Positions 8,196-18,453 are shown, counted from the stretch's first letter. The stretch is DNA of 64,000 bases from Planctomycetota bacterium (GCA_029259715.1 JAJDEP010000016.1:308557-372556), one strand, 5' to 3'. Numbers and translations: made by a program. Notes: generated by a model not told the origin, from the sequence alone.

Positions 8196-9326
8196 GTGTC
8201 CGAGCGCGTCGAAGACTACGACTACCAGGTCCCCGAGGCGTCCATCGCCCAGGTTCCGCCCGATCGACGCAGCGATGCGCGCCTGCTCTTCGTCGAACGC
8301 CACGTCGGCATCCGGGGCGAGGGCCGCATCCCCGATCTGTGTGGCCCCGATCGGGGCGACCCCACTCTGGGCGACCCCACTCTGGGCGACGGGGCGGCCT
8401 CCGACGATCCGAAGGCCCTGGGCCTGCGGGCCGGCGACCTGCTCGTCGTCAACGAGACGGCGGTGTCGCCGGTGCGGCTGGTGGGCGAGCGGGAGCAGAC
8501 GGGCGGGCGGGTCTCGGTGCTCCTGCTGAGCTGGGACGACGGGCGGGCCCAGGCCCTGCTCGGGACGCGGGGCACCCTGGTGCCGGGCGAGATCCTGCGC
8601 GTCGCCGACGACCGGTGGCGCCTGGTGGGGCCGTGCGACGAGGGGCGCGCGACGTTGGAGGTCGTCGAGGGGCGGACCTTTCCCGTCCTGCTGGACGCTG
8701 TGGGGCGCATGCCGTTACCGCCCTATATCCGGCGCGACAGCTCGGCCGACCCCCGCGATGCGCTCGACCGCGAGCGTTACCAGACGACCTTCGCCCGGGC
8801 CGACAGCGGTCCGCCCGCGGTGGCGGCGCCGACGGCAGGGCTGCACCTCACGCCCGAACTGCTCGCCACTCTGCAGGAGCAGGGAGTCGAGGTGGCGCGG
8901 CTCTCGCTCGCGGTGGGCATCGGCACCTTCCGGCCCATGCGCGGCGAGACCCTCGGCGAGCACGTCATGCATGCCGAGCGCTTCGCCGTGCCGGAGGCCG
9001 TGGCCGCGGCCTTCGCCGCTACCCGCGCCCGGGGCGCCCGGGTCGTGGCCGTGGGCACCACCGTGGTGCGCGCGCTCGAGAGCGCCGTGGAGCCGGACGG
9101 CCGGCGGTTGCGCAGCGGGCCGGGCACCACCGACCTGTTCATCCGCCCCGGACACGAGTTCCGGGCCGTGGACGCCCTGCTCACGAACTTCCACCAGCCA
9201 CGTTCGACGCTGCTGGTCCTGGTCTCGGCCTTCGCGGGCCGCCCGACCATCCTCGCGACGTACGCCGAGGCCATCGCCCGCGGCTTCCGCCTGTTCTCCT
9301 ATGGCGACGCCATGTTGCTGAGTTGA
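8196..9326 (+). CDS. queA: tRNA preQ1(34) S-adenosylmethionine ribosyltransferase-isomerase
   Basis: A 376-residue enzyme that transfers and isomerises the ribosyl part of SAM onto preQ1 at tRNA position 34, giving epoxyqueuosine. Family segments are visible: the N-terminal DYQVPEASIAQVPPDRR, LPPYIRR, the YQTTFA region, APTAGLHLT, the VGIGTFRPM motif, and the C-terminal LLTNFHQPRSTLLVLVSAFAG with YGDAMLL. GTG at 8196 is chosen because the conserved N-terminus starts there; the frame open upstream to 8103 shows no similarity. A tandem 15-bp repeat (8356-8385) inserts a GDPTLGDPTLGD stretch near residue 55. Confidence 0.96.
   Translation: MSERVEDYDYQVPEASIAQVPPDRRSDARLLFVERHVGIRGEGRIPDLCGPDRGDPTLGDPTLGDGAASDDPKALGLRAGDLLVVNETAVSPVRLVGEREQTGGRVSVLLLSWDDGRAQALLGTRGTLVPGEILRVADDRWRLVGPCDEGRATLEVVEGRTFPVLLDAVGRMPLPPYIRRDSSADPRDALDRERYQTTFARADSGPPAVAAPTAGLHLTPELLATLQEQGVEVARLSLAVGIGTFRPMRGETLGEHVMHAERFAVPEAVAAAFAATRARGARVVAVGTTVVRALESAVEPDGRRLRSGPGTTDLFIRPGHEFRAVDALLTNFHQPRSTLLVLVSAFAGRPTILATYAEAIARGFRLFSYGDAMLLS
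8356..8385 (+). repeat. 2 x 15-bp in-frame tandem repeat inside queA
   Basis: Two perfect copies of GCGACCCCACTCTGG followed by a partial third (GCGAC). They encode GDPTLGDPTLGD in a poorly conserved loop of QueA. The repeat is in frame and probably arose by slippage. Confidence 0.9.
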
Positions 9327-9346
9327 GCGGAGCCGCCGTGCGGGCG

Positions 9347-9352
9347 TAGATT
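9347..9352 (+). promoter_or_regulatory. Putative -10 box (TAGATT) for ligA
   Basis: TAGATT within CGTAGATTGC ends six bases before the ligA ATG, so transcription starting the usual distance downstream would begin at or next to the start codon. No Shine-Dalgarno precedes ligA. This is the clearest leaderless candidate in the window. Confidence 0.55.
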
Positions 9353-9358
9353 GCGGCC

Positions 9359-11473
9359 ATGGCGGCGCGCAAGGGAACGGGGAAGGGCGACGATCCGGGG
9401 GCCCGCATCGAGGCGCTGATGCGGGAGATCCGCCGCCACGACGTCCTCTACTACCAGCAGGACGCGCCGGTCCTCGCGGACGCCGAGTACGACGCGCTCT
9501 ACCGCGAGCTGCAGCAGCTCGAGGCGGCGCACCCGGAGCTGGCCCGCGACGACTCGCCCACGCGCATGGTGCCGGGCGCGCCGGTCAGCGGGCTGGAATC
9601 GGTGGCGCATCGCACGCCCATGCTCTCGCTGTCGAACACCTACAACCGCGAAGAGGTCGTGGCCTGGCGCGACAGCCTGGCCGAGTACCTCGGCATGGAC
9701 GAGACGGAGCGCGAGTCGCTGCGTTTCACGGTGGAGCCGAAGCTCGACGGCGTGGCCATCGAGCTGGTCTACGAGGGCGGCGAGCTGCGGCGGGCCATCA
9801 CCCGCGGCGACGGCAAGGCCGGCGATGACGTGACCCATGTGGTGCGCACCATCCGCGGGCTGCCGCACCGCCTCGACCCGGGCACGCTGGCCTCGGGAAA
9901 AAAGGGGGCCGCCGACGAGCGGAGGGCCTCGGGCGAGCAGGGGGCCGCCGGCGAGGTGGTGGCCGTGCCGGAGCTGCTCGAAGTGCGCGGCGAGGTGATC
10001 ATGACCCGCAAGGCCTTCGCGCGGCTCAACGAGCGTCGGGCCCAGGCCGGCGAGGAGTTGTTCATCAACCCGCGCAACACGGCGTCGGGCACGCTCAAGT
10101 CCCTCGACCCGGCGGTGGCGCAGCAGCGACCGCTCACGGTGGTGCTGTACGGTCTGGGGGTCGTGGAGGGCTTCCCGCACGACGGCCAGGCCCACGCCAT
10201 GCAGCGGCTCGCGGCCCTGGGGCTGGCGACGGGCGCCGAGACGCGCATCGTCGGCGACCTCGCGGCGGTGCTGGCCCACCACGACGACCTGCTCGCGCGG
10301 CGGGACGACCTGCCGGTGGAGGTCGACGGCACGGTCATCAAGGTGGACTCCGCGACGCTGCAGAAGCGTTTGGGCGTGCGCAGCCGTTCGCCGCGCTGGG
10401 CCATCGCCTTCAAGTTCCCGGCCCGCACGGGCACCTCGGTGGTGAAAGAGATCCAGGTGCTGGTGGGACGTACGGGGGCCCTGACCCCGCGGGCCGTGGT
10501 CGAGCCGGTGCACGTGTCGGGTGTGACCATCGAGTACGTCTCGCTGCACAACCGCGACGAGATCGAACGGCTCGGCGTGAAGGTGGGCGACCGGGTCGTG
10601 ATCGAGCGGGCCGGCGACGTGATCCCGCACATCGTGGGGGTCAGCGAATCCGGGTCCGGGGCGGCCTTCGTCATGCCCGATCGCTGTCCGGTGTGCGCCA
10701 CACCCGTGGCGGAGGTCGAGGGCGAGGTGGTCGTGCGCTGCCCCAACCTCTCCTGCCCGGCTGTGTTGAAGCGCCGCATCGAGCACTACGTGGCCCGGGG
10801 CGCCCTCGACGTCGACGGCATGGGCAGCAAGCTCGTCGAACAGCTCGTGGACGGCGGTCTGGTGACGAGCCTGGCCGACCTCTACGCCCTCGACGTGGAC
10901 GCCCTCGCGGCCCTGCCGCGCATGGGCGCGCAGTCGGCGGGCAACGTGGTCGCCGGCATCGAGGCCAGCAAGACCCGGCCCTTCGCGCGCTGGCTCTACG
11001 GGTTGGGCATCCGCCACGTCGGCGAGCACGTGGCCGAGGTCGTCGCGGAACATTGGGGCAGCGTGGAGGCCTTGCGCGGCGCGACGCAGGAGGCCCTCGA
11101 AGGGGTCGCCGAGATCGGACCGGTGGTGGCCGAAGGGCTCGCCGCCTGGCTCGCCGACGCCGACGAGCAGGCCGTCGTCGACCGCATGCTCGCCGCGGGC
11201 CTGGCGCCCGCTGAGCCCGTGACGCCGAGCGCCGCAGACGGCGTCCTGGCCGGGCGCACCTTCCTGTTCACCGGTTCGCTGCAGCACATGTCGCGCCGCG
11301 AAGCCCGGGAGAAGGTCAAGGCCGCCGGCGGCAAGTTGCTCTCGGGCGTGAGCAAGAACCTCGACGTGCTGGTGGTGGGCGACAAACCCGGCAGCAAGCT
11401 GAAGAAGGCGCAGGAGCTCGGCGTCGAGGTGCTGCCGGAGGACGCCTTTCTGGCGCTGCTCGACGCGGGCTGA
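9359..11473 (+). CDS. ligA: NAD-dependent DNA ligase
   Basis: A 704-residue replicative/repair ligase. Domains in order: NAD-binding Ia domain (YYQQDAPVLADAEYDALYREL), adenylation domain with the nucleotidyl lysine K128 in VEPKLDG, OB-fold, a four-Cys zinc finger beginning at C443 (CPVCATP then CPNLSCP), helix-hairpin-helix repeats, and a C-terminal BRCT domain (LAGRTFLFTGSL to the end). An Ala/Gly/Glu-rich insertion of about 20 residues follows the DPGTLASG segment in the adenylation domain (near residue 180), without a counterpart in the ligases I know. The ATG start is directly preceded by a -10-like box and no ribosome-binding site. Confidence 0.98.
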   Translation: MAARKGTGKGDDPGARIEALMREIRRHDVLYYQQDAPVLADAEYDALYRELQQLEAAHPELARDDSPTRMVPGAPVSGLESVAHRTPMLSLSNTYNREEVVAWRDSLAEYLGMDETERESLRFTVEPKLDGVAIELVYEGGELRRAITRGDGKAGDDVTHVVRTIRGLPHRLDPGTLASGKKGAADERRASGEQGAAGEVVAVPELLEVRGEVIMTRKAFARLNERRAQAGEELFINPRNTASGTLKSLDPAVAQQRPLTVVLYGLGVVEGFPHDGQAHAMQRLAALGLATGAETRIVGDLAAVLAHHDDLLARRDDLPVEVDGTVIKVDSATLQKRLGVRSRSPRWAIAFKFPARTGTSVVKEIQVLVGRTGALTPRAVVEPVHVSGVTIEYVSLHNRDEIERLGVKVGDRVVIERAGDVIPHIVGVSESGSGAAFVMPDRCPVCATPVAEVEGEVVVRCPNLSCPAVLKRRIEHYVARGALDVDGMGSKLVEQLVDGGLVTSLADLYALDVDALAALPRMGAQSAGNVVAGIEASKTRPFARWLYGLGIRHVGEHVAEVVAEHWGSVEALRGATQEALEGVAEIGPVVAEGLAAWLADADEQAVVDRMLAAGLAPAEPVTPSAADGVLAGRTFLFTGSLQHMSRREAREKVKAAGGKLLSGVSKNLDVLVVGDKPGSKLKKAQELGVEVLPEDAFLALLDAG

Positions 11474-11646
11474 GCGGGGCGCACCCTCGGGCCGCGATCC
11501 GTCCAGGCGACCCGCTGGTCGGTACAGGCGACCAGGAGCGCGCCGGCGGTTGGCCCACGCGTGTGGCGGCTCGCGGGGTATCGGCGTATTCTGTGGAGTC
11601 CCCCCGAATCGTCGGGGAACTTCCCTCCCCGGACCCCTGCGACGCG

Positions 11647-11898
11647 ATGAAGATCAAGATCACCTACTGCGCGGTTTGAAACTACGAGCCCCGGGCCGTG
11701 AGCCTGGCTGAAGAGCTGCTCAAGAGTTTCAAGCGCGACGTCGACGAACTCGTGTTGGTGCCCACCGATGGCGGCGCTTTCGAGGTCGAGAAGAACGGCA
11801 AGCTGCTGTTCAGCAAGTTGACCGCTGAGCGCTTCCCCGACGACGGCGAAGTGATGGAGATCTGCATGGGACGCAAGGAGCCGGTGGGGGCCGCCTGA
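11647..11898 (+). CDS. SelW/Rdx-family selenoprotein (CXXU), UGA read as selenocysteine
   Basis: From ATG 11647 the frame reads MKIKITYCAV, then TGA at 11677-11679, then NYEPRAVSLAEELLKSF and on to a stop at 11898 (83 residues including Sec). This matches the Rdx family (SelW/SelT/SelH): a beta strand, a CXXC/CXXU redox motif directly after it, then a helix, with the conserved NY..RA segment after the Sec. The TGA occupies the second redox position (C8-A-V-U11), the usual Sec site. A hairpin suitable as a bacterial SECIS starts 7 nt downstream (separate entry). A caller starting after the TGA would report only the 66-residue fragment from GTG 11698. The family is thioredoxin-like with an unsettled physiological role. 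The genome should also encode SelA, SelB, SelD and tRNA-Sec; none are in this window. Confidence 0.88.
11687..11709 (+). promoter_or_regulatory. Candidate bacterial SECIS hairpin downstream of the in-frame UGA
   Basis: Folding by eye: AGCC (11687-11690) pairs with GGCT (11706-11709). After a two-base CC bulge, GGGC (11693-11696) pairs with GCCT (11702-11705, one G-U pair), closing a CGUGA loop. The apical loop starts 17 nt after the UGA and has a G at loop position 2, in line with the spacing and loop guanine expected of bacterial SECIS elements bound by SelB. It lies wholly inside the coding sequence, as bacterial SECIS elements do. Confidence 0.65.
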
Positions 11899-11920
11899 CC
11901 GCGCCCGATATCCGAGACCG

Positions 11921-13465
11921 ATGAAGCCCAAGGTCGTCCTCTTCCTGCCGAGCCGCGTCGATCCCACGATCGGCGACCTGCCCTGCGCGGACCTGCTCCC
12001 GCTGGAGCTGGTGCACATCGCCCCCACGGCGGAGGCGGCCGGCTACGAGGTCGTCATCATCGACGCGATGACCGAGCCGGACTACGAGCAACAGGTGCTC
12101 GAGGCCTGCGAGGGCGCGATGGCCTTCGGCAGCTCGTGCATCCTGGGCTTCCAGGTGTGGGACGGCGCCCGGGTGGCCATGGCCGTGCGCGAGCGCTTCC
12201 CCGACCTGCCCATGTTGTGGGGCGGTTGGTTCCCGAGCGCGATCCCCGAGCTGTACCTCGCCAGCGAGATCTGCGACGCGGTGGTGCTCGGTCAGGGCGA
12301 GGTGGCCTTTCCCGAGGTGCTCAACGCATGGTTGTCGGGCGGACGCGGGACCGACCTGTCGGAGATCCCCGGGCTGGCCATCAAGCGCGAGGGCGGCGTG
12401 CACTACACGGCCAAGCGCCCCGTGACCCACCTCAACGAGCTGCCCGAACCGTCGTTCCACCTGATCGACCTGCAGAAGTACTACGACCTGCAGCACCGGG
12501 CCGCCGAGTTCGGCCACCGCGTGCGCAACCAGCTACCGCCGCCGCCGCACCTCGAGAACACGGCGCACCGGGCCATCAGCTACTTCAGCTCCTTCGGCTG
12601 CCCCGAGCCCTGCGCCTTCTGCTGCAGCCCCGAGATCGCCGGCCGTAAGTGGATCGCCCTCGACGCCGACGTGCTCGTCGACCGCCTCGCCGAACTGCAC
12701 CGCAAGGGCCCCTTCGAGATCGTGCGCTTCCAGGACGCCAACTTCGGCGTCAGCAAGCAGCGCACCCTGGAGTTCTGCGAAGCCCTGCTGAGCAAGGGCC
12801 TGAACATCAATTGGAACGGCACGATCGAGATCAAGCAGATCTGCCAGTACGACGCCGACACCCTGCGGCTGATGAAGGAGTCGGGCAACCATTTGATGTG
12901 GTTCGGCGCCGAGGCCGCCACCTGGGAAACCCAGCAGCTGATCCGCAAGCGCATCAAGGAGGGCATGACCGACGAGGCCATGCGGCGCATGCACGAGCTC
13001 GACATCAAGTCGGGGCTCACCTACATCATCGGCTACCCGGGCGAGCCGCCCGAGTCCATGTACGCGACCATCCACGAAGCGGCGGAGATGAAGACCAAGT
13101 ACCCGTCGTGCTCGGTGGACATCTTCCCCTACCGGCCCATCCCGGGCAGCGAGTTCTGGGAGCCGTCGGTGCGCGACAACCACTACCCGATCCCCAAGGA
13201 CTTCGAGGAGTGGGGCCGCTTCTTCGACTACAAGTTCAACTCGTGGTGGGGCAACGTCCCGCCCGACGTGCGCAAGGCCTGGGCGCGCTTCAGCGCCCTG
13301 GCGCCGTGGTTCGACGGTCACGCCGGCGGCAAGGGCCCGATCTCACACCTGCTGCGCAAGTCGGCCGGTGTGCGCCTGCGCAACCGCATGTTCAAGGCGC
13401 CGGTGGAGTTCCTCGCCTTCGACCTCGTGCGGCGCACCTTCGGCCCGCTCAGCAAGATCATCTGA
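11921..13465 (+). CDS. B12-binding-domain radical SAM enzyme
   Basis: A 514-residue protein. The N-terminal ~140 residues form a cobalamin-binding-like Rossmann domain (KVVLFLPSR ... GYEVVIIDAM ... MLWGGWFPS ... VVLGQGEVAF). The radical SAM core carries the [4Fe-4S] motif at C227, C231 and C234 (CPEPCAFC, C-X3-C-X2-C), followed by another Cys. LTYIIGYPGEPPESM is the usual later strand. The family (BchE-, HpnJ-, P-methylase-like) methylates or rearranges diverse substrates. Nothing in the flanks fixes the substrate. It starts 22 bp after the selenoprotein stop, so the two may be one transcript. Confidence 0.9.
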   Translation: MKPKVVLFLPSRVDPTIGDLPCADLLPLELVHIAPTAEAAGYEVVIIDAMTEPDYEQQVLEACEGAMAFGSSCILGFQVWDGARVAMAVRERFPDLPMLWGGWFPSAIPELYLASEICDAVVLGQGEVAFPEVLNAWLSGGRGTDLSEIPGLAIKREGGVHYTAKRPVTHLNELPEPSFHLIDLQKYYDLQHRAAEFGHRVRNQLPPPPHLENTAHRAISYFSSFGCPEPCAFCCSPEIAGRKWIALDADVLVDRLAELHRKGPFEIVRFQDANFGVSKQRTLEFCEALLSKGLNINWNGTIEIKQICQYDADTLRLMKESGNHLMWFGAEAATWETQQLIRKRIKEGMTDEAMRRMHELDIKSGLTYIIGYPGEPPESMYATIHEAAEMKTKYPSCSVDIFPYRPIPGSEFWEPSVRDNHYPIPKDFEEWGRFFDYKFNSWWGNVPPDVRKAWARFSALAPWFDGHAGGKGPISHLLRKSAGVRLRNRMFKAPVEFLAFDLVRRTFGPLSKII

Positions 13466-13486
13466 CGGGGCCGCCCGGAGCCTGCG

Positions 13487-13600
13487 ATGCCCAACCTGAG
13501 GAAGCGGCTGCCGACGACCTCGTTCTGCTTCGTGTGCGCGCTGCTCACGGCGCTGGCCGCGCGGGCGATGATGGTGCACGCCTCGACCTTCCGGGCCTGA
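13487..13600 (+). CDS. Possible 37-residue membrane peptide
   Basis: A short frame between the radical SAM gene and the CBS gene, starting at an ATG six bases after CGGAG. It encodes a basic N-terminus and one hydrophobic stretch (SFCFVCALLTALAARAMMV). It fits a single-span peptide or an isolated signal sequence and I do not recognise it. The RBS and clean fit in the gap argue for it; the size and lack of homology knowledge argue against. Confidence 0.35.
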   Translation: MPNLRKRLPTTSFCFVCALLTALAARAMMVHASTFRA

Positions 13601-13643
13601 GGGGTTAGCGTTGAACCGTCCCGTTCCGGGGCGGGAGCGCAGC

Positions 13644-14060
13644 ATGAAGGTCAGCGATGCCATGCAGGACCACGTCCTCACGCTCACCGAGGACGACACG
13701 CTGACGACGGCGGCCAGCGTCATGATCCGCGGCGGCCTGCGCCTCGTCCCGGTGATCGACAAGAAGGAGCGGCTGGTGGGGGTGGTGGGCGACCGCGACC
13801 TGCTCAACGTCGGCACGGTCATCGACCAGCAACTCGCCAAGACCACGGACATGTACGTGCCCGATTCGATGCGGGTGAAGGACGTCATGCGCCCGCAGGG
13901 GGCCACCGTTTCGCCCGACGACGACCTGCGGACGGCCGTCGACATCCTGGGGGACGGCAAGGTCGACGCCCTGCCCGTGCTGGACGGTAAGCGTCTGGTG
14001 GGCCTGCTCAGCCACCTCGATCTGGCCCGCACCCTGCGTTCACTCCTCGAGTTGCAGTGA
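13644..14060 (+). CDS. CBS-domain pair protein
   Basis: A 138-residue protein made of two CBS motifs: KVSDAMQDHVLTLTEDDTL... with LVGVVGDRDLL, and VKDVMRPQGATVSPDDDL... with LVGLLSHLDL. Such stand-alone Bateman modules bind adenine nucleotides or related ligands and regulate partner proteins. The ATG at 13644 is preferred over a TTG at 13611 because GGGAG sits six bases upstream. It is followed after 4 bp by the Nudix gene. The partner is unknown. Confidence 0.88.
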   Translation: MKVSDAMQDHVLTLTEDDTLTTAASVMIRGGLRLVPVIDKKERLVGVVGDRDLLNVGTVIDQQLAKTTDMYVPDSMRVKDVMRPQGATVSPDDDLRTAVDILGDGKVDALPVLDGKRLVGLLSHLDLARTLRSLLELQ

Positions 14061-14064
14061 CGCC

Positions 14065-14664
14065 GTGAAGTTCTGCCCGGAATGCGGCGGTCCGCTCGAG
14101 CAGGCCGTGCCCGAGGGTGACAACCGTTCCCGGGCGGTGTGCCCGGCCTGCGACCACATCGCCTACGTGAACCCCCGCGTCGTCGTCGGCTGCGTCGTCG
14201 AGCACGATGACCGCTTGCTGCTGTGCCGGCGCGCCATCGAGCCGGCCCACGGCCGCTGGACCCCGCCCGCCGGCTTCCTCGAGCTCGAGGAGGGCACCAT
14301 GGAGGGGGCGCGCCGGGAGACCCGCGAGGAGGCCGAGGCCGAGGTGGAGATCGTGGCGCCCCACGCCTATCTGTGCGTGCCGGGCATCGGCCAGACCTAC
14401 GCCTTGTTCCGCGCGCGCCTGATCGACGGCCGCTTCGGTGCCGGGCCCGAGTCGCTCGAGACCGCGCTGTTCTCCGTGGACGAGGTGCCGTGGGACGAGA
14501 TCGCGTTCCCGGTCATGCACAAGGCCTTGCGCCTCTGGGTCGAGGACGGGGAGGCCGGCCGGCGTCACGTCCACCACGGGGTCATGCGCCGCGTCGGTTC
14601 GGGCGACCGCTTCGACCCGGCCAACTACGTGCTCGAAGACCACATGCCCGTGCCCGTGGCCTGA
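14065..14664 (+). CDS. Nudix hydrolase with N-terminal zinc ribbon
   Basis: A 199-residue protein from a GTG start. It begins with a four-Cys zinc ribbon (CPECG ... CPACD) followed by VNPRVVVGCVVEHDD. The Nudix box region is GFLELEEGTMEGARRETREE, which keeps the G, E and RE..EE metal-binding residues although the late Gly of the consensus is changed. The zinc-ribbon Nudix subgroup includes dinucleotide and FAD/ADP-ribose pyrophosphatases, but the substrate here cannot be read from sequence. It is adjacent to the CBS gene and shares its direction. Confidence 0.9.
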   Translation: MKFCPECGGPLEQAVPEGDNRSRAVCPACDHIAYVNPRVVVGCVVEHDDRLLLCRRAIEPAHGRWTPPAGFLELEEGTMEGARRETREEAEAEVEIVAPHAYLCVPGIGQTYALFRARLIDGRFGAGPESLETALFSVDEVPWDEIAFPVMHKALRLWVEDGEAGRRHVHHGVMRRVGSGDRFDPANYVLEDHMPVPVA

Positions 14665-14678
14665 CGGACGCGCCGGGC

Positions 14679-14951
14679 ATGTCCGCGAACCCACCCTTCG
14701 GCGACGAGCACCTCGAGCTGCAGTACCCGTGTCCGTGGAGTTACCGGGTGATCGGGCGCGATCTGCTCTCGTTGCAGGCGGCGGTGGCCACGGTCATCGG
14801 CGCCCGGGACTACACCGTGTCCGCCGGGCACGAGAGCAGCGGCGGCCGCTACCACTCCGTCAACGTCGAGTTGATCGTCGAGAGTGAGGCGCAGCGCCAG
14901 AGCATCTTCCACGACCTGGTGCGGCACGCCGACATCGCCTACGTGCTCTAG
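14679..14951 (+). CDS. DUF493 (YbeD-like) family protein
   Basis: A 90-residue protein. The motif LQYPCPWSYRVIGRD followed by a helix, then SSGGRYHSVNVELIVESE and the ending ..VRHADIAYVL, matches the small ferredoxin-like fold family DUF493/YbeD. Its physiological role is not established (E. coli YbeD lies next to lipB). The start is ATG 14679, 14 bp after the Nudix stop. Its stop overlaps the convergent thiE stop in a shared CTAG. Confidence 0.85.
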   Translation: MSANPPFGDEHLELQYPCPWSYRVIGRDLLSLQAAVATVIGARDYTVSAGHESSGGRYHSVNVELIVESEAQRQSIFHDLVRHADIAYVL

Positions 14952-15634
14952 GGCCCGTCCGGACCGGGGCTCAGCAGGTCGCGACAACGCCGGGCGGCGG
15001 AGCAGGGATCGTCGGCCGCGAGGATGGCCGCACCCACGGCGGCCCGCCGCACGCCGAGGGTCCGCAGCGCGCCGAGGTTGTGGGGGCCGAGCCCCCCGAT
15101 GGGGAACAGGGGCAGGTCGGGATGGGCCGCGAGGCAGCGGCGCAGTTCGTCGCGGTCGGCCGGGGTGGTGTCGTGCTTGGTCGAGGTGCCCGCCATGGCG
15201 CCGAAGCCCACGTGGTCGGCGCCGCCGGCGCGGGCGGCCTCGATCTCGGCCGCCGTGCGGGTGGAGGTGCCGAGCAGCAGGTCGGGCCCCAGCCGCTCCC
15301 GGGCCGCGGCCAGGCCGCCGAGGGCCGCGGCGTCGTGACGGCCCAGGTGCAGGCCGTCCACCAGGGGGGCGCCGTCGGCGTCGAACACGGCGTCGAGGTC
15401 GTCATTCATGACGAGCAGGGGCTCGGGGCCGATCACCGCCCGGCAGAGCCCGGCCCAGGCGCGCCGCTCAGCGGTGTCGGCGCCCTTCATGCGCAGCTGG
15501 ACCATCTGCACCCCGCCGCTCACGGCCCGACCGATCACCGCCGTGAGCGCGGCCCCGTCGTCGCCCGGTTGCCGGGTGGCAATGAGGTAGAGGCGGGCGG
15601 ACGCCAGGCGGTCTCGTCGGTCGTCCGCTGTCAT
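14948..15634 (-). CDS. thiE: Thiamine-phosphate synthase
   Basis: Joins HMP-pyrophosphate and thiazole phosphate in thiamine synthesis. TIM-barrel motifs of ThiE are visible: VQLRMKG (beta-2), LLVMNDDLDAV, GLHLGRHD, LLGTSTRTAAE, DHVGFGAMAGTSTK, and the phosphate-binding FPIGGLGPHNL. ATG 15634 gives 229 residues, a usual length; a TTG at 15679 would add an acidic Pro-rich 15-residue extension. No TPP riboswitch is recognisable upstream. The gene is convergent with DUF493. Confidence 0.92.
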   Translation of the reverse strand: MTADDRRDRLASARLYLIATRQPGDDGAALTAVIGRAVSGGVQMVQLRMKGADTAERRAWAGLCRAVIGPEPLLVMNDDLDAVFDADGAPLVDGLHLGRHDAAALGGLAAARERLGPDLLLGTSTRTAAEIEAARAGGADHVGFGAMAGTSTKHDTTPADRDELRRCLAAHPDLPLFPIGGLGPHNLGALRTLGVRRAAVGAAILAADDPCSAARRCRDLLSPGPDGP

Positions 15635-15927
15635 TTCGGCACTCGGAGTCGGGTCCTCGGGCTCGGCGTCTCCCGCCAAACTGGCAGCGGTCGCCCCGGC
15701 GTCCCGATCCTGGAGGGTTCGCCCATCCGGGGCGCGTCACGGCGAACCGGCACGGGGGGCCGCCTGGAGGGCCGCCAGCCGGGAGAGACGCCCGGGCGCC
15801 GGGCGGCCTCTCGGGCTCCCACTGGGCTTTGGCACCCCATTTGCTCCATGAATCGCACCTCTCGCTCTCTTCCGAATCGCCTGTGCGGTCTTCGGGAGGA
15901 CGGGACGGGCGCCCTCCGGACCGGACC

Positions 15928-16371
15928 ATGATGCCTGCCAGCCGCCGACAGATCTCGGTGCTCATCAGCGATGACGACTTCGCCGTCCTCGAGGCGGTGG
16001 TCGAGCTGGTGTCGGGCCTGGGCGGCCGGGGCCGCATGTTCGAGATCCATCGGGCCCACACCGGCTCCGATGCGCTGAAGATCCTGCTCTCGACCACCAT
16101 CGACCTGTCGATCCTCGACATCCACATGCCGGACATGACCGGCCTCGAGGTGGTGCGCCGCTATCTGCGCGGCCCGCTGGTGGCATTCCCGCGCATGCCG
16201 GCGCTGCGCACCCCGCGACCCTCCGTGCCGACCATCTTCATGTCCGGCGAAGCCACCCCCGAGATCCGCGCCGAAGCCGGCGACTTGGGGTCGCCGCTGC
16301 TCGACAAGCCGCTCGTGCCCGACGACATGCGGGCCGCCGTGAACCGAGTGCTCGAACACCTGACATTCTGA
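15928..16371 (+). CDS. Single-domain response regulator (receiver)
   Basis: A receiver domain of about 147 residues without an output domain. Visible: the acidic pair in ISVLISDDDFAVLE, the phospho-acceptor Asp in LSILDIHMPDMTG, the switch Ser in IFMSGEA, and the conserved Lys in LDKPLVPDDM. An insertion of about 20 residues with Pro and Arg lies between beta-3 and beta-4. The start is unsure: the frame is open to 15829, and I chose the ATG pair at 15928 because the CheY-like fold begins just after it. The GGAGGA at about 15895 is too far upstream to decide. No kinase is adjacent. Confidence 0.8.
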   Translation: MMPASRRQISVLISDDDFAVLEAVVELVSGLGGRGRMFEIHRAHTGSDALKILLSTTIDLSILDIHMPDMTGLEVVRRYLRGPLVAFPRMPALRTPRPSVPTIFMSGEATPEIRAEAGDLGSPLLDKPLVPDDMRAAVNRVLEHLTF

Positions 16372-16457
16372 GCCCCACCGACCACCCGGGGAACGGTCCC
16401 GTATGCGGCCGCCCCCGAGACCAAACGAGTCCCACTAGGAAAGAGGAGATCGACCCC

Positions 16458-16775
16458 ATGGCGACGAAGACCGCCAAGAAGACCAAGGCTGCCATCACCC
16501 CCCTGAACGACAACGTGCTCATCGAGCGCATCAAGGCCGAGAGCGCCACCAAGGGCGGCATCATCCTGCCCGACAGCGCCAAGGAGAAGCCGCGCGAAGG
16601 CATGGTGATCTCCGTGGGAGCCGGCCGCCTCGACGATGAGGGCAAGCGTTCGCCCGTCCAGGTCAAGGTGAAGGACCGCGTGATCTTCAGCTCGTACGCC
16701 GGCACCGAGATCAAGGTCGACGGCCATGAGTACCTGATCGTCCGCGAAGACGAGATCCTCGCCATCGTCGCCTGA
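16458..16775 (+). CDS. groES: Co-chaperonin GroES
   Basis: A 105-residue GroES. A Lys/Ala-rich N-terminal extension (about 11 residues) precedes the conserved start [13 protein letters not shown]. The mobile loop [18 protein letters not shown], the roof segment, and the ending [20 protein letters not shown] are all present. A strong Shine-Dalgarno AGGAAAGAGGAG precedes the ATG. No CIRCE operator is visible in the 86 bp upstream. Confidence 0.98.
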   Translation: MATKTAKKTKAAITPLNDNVLIERIKAESATKGGIILPDSAKEKPREGMVISVGAGRLDDEGKRSPVQVKVKDRVIFSSYAGTEIKVDGHEYLIVREDEILAIVA

Positions 16776-16830
16776 CGCCCACCAACCGCACACTCCGTAC
16801 CCGCTCGCATCGAGCAAGGAACCCATCGAA

Positions 16831-18453
<1,623 letters not shown>

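Noticed and set aside
11677..11679. TGA as a nonsense mutation making the SelW-like gene a pseudogene
   Set aside because: The codon falls exactly on the redox Sec/Cys position, the frame continues intact for 73 residues and a SECIS-like hairpin follows. A random nonsense mutation would not be expected there.
15635..15927. TPP riboswitch upstream of thiE
   Set aside because: The conserved CUGAGA-type core and pyrophosphate-sensor motifs are not present on the minus strand. The region shows only GC-rich self-complementary stretches.
16372..16457. CIRCE operator upstream of groES
   Set aside because: No TTAGCACTC/GAGTGCTAA inverted repeat can be found in the gap, so HrcA control is not supported by this sequence.
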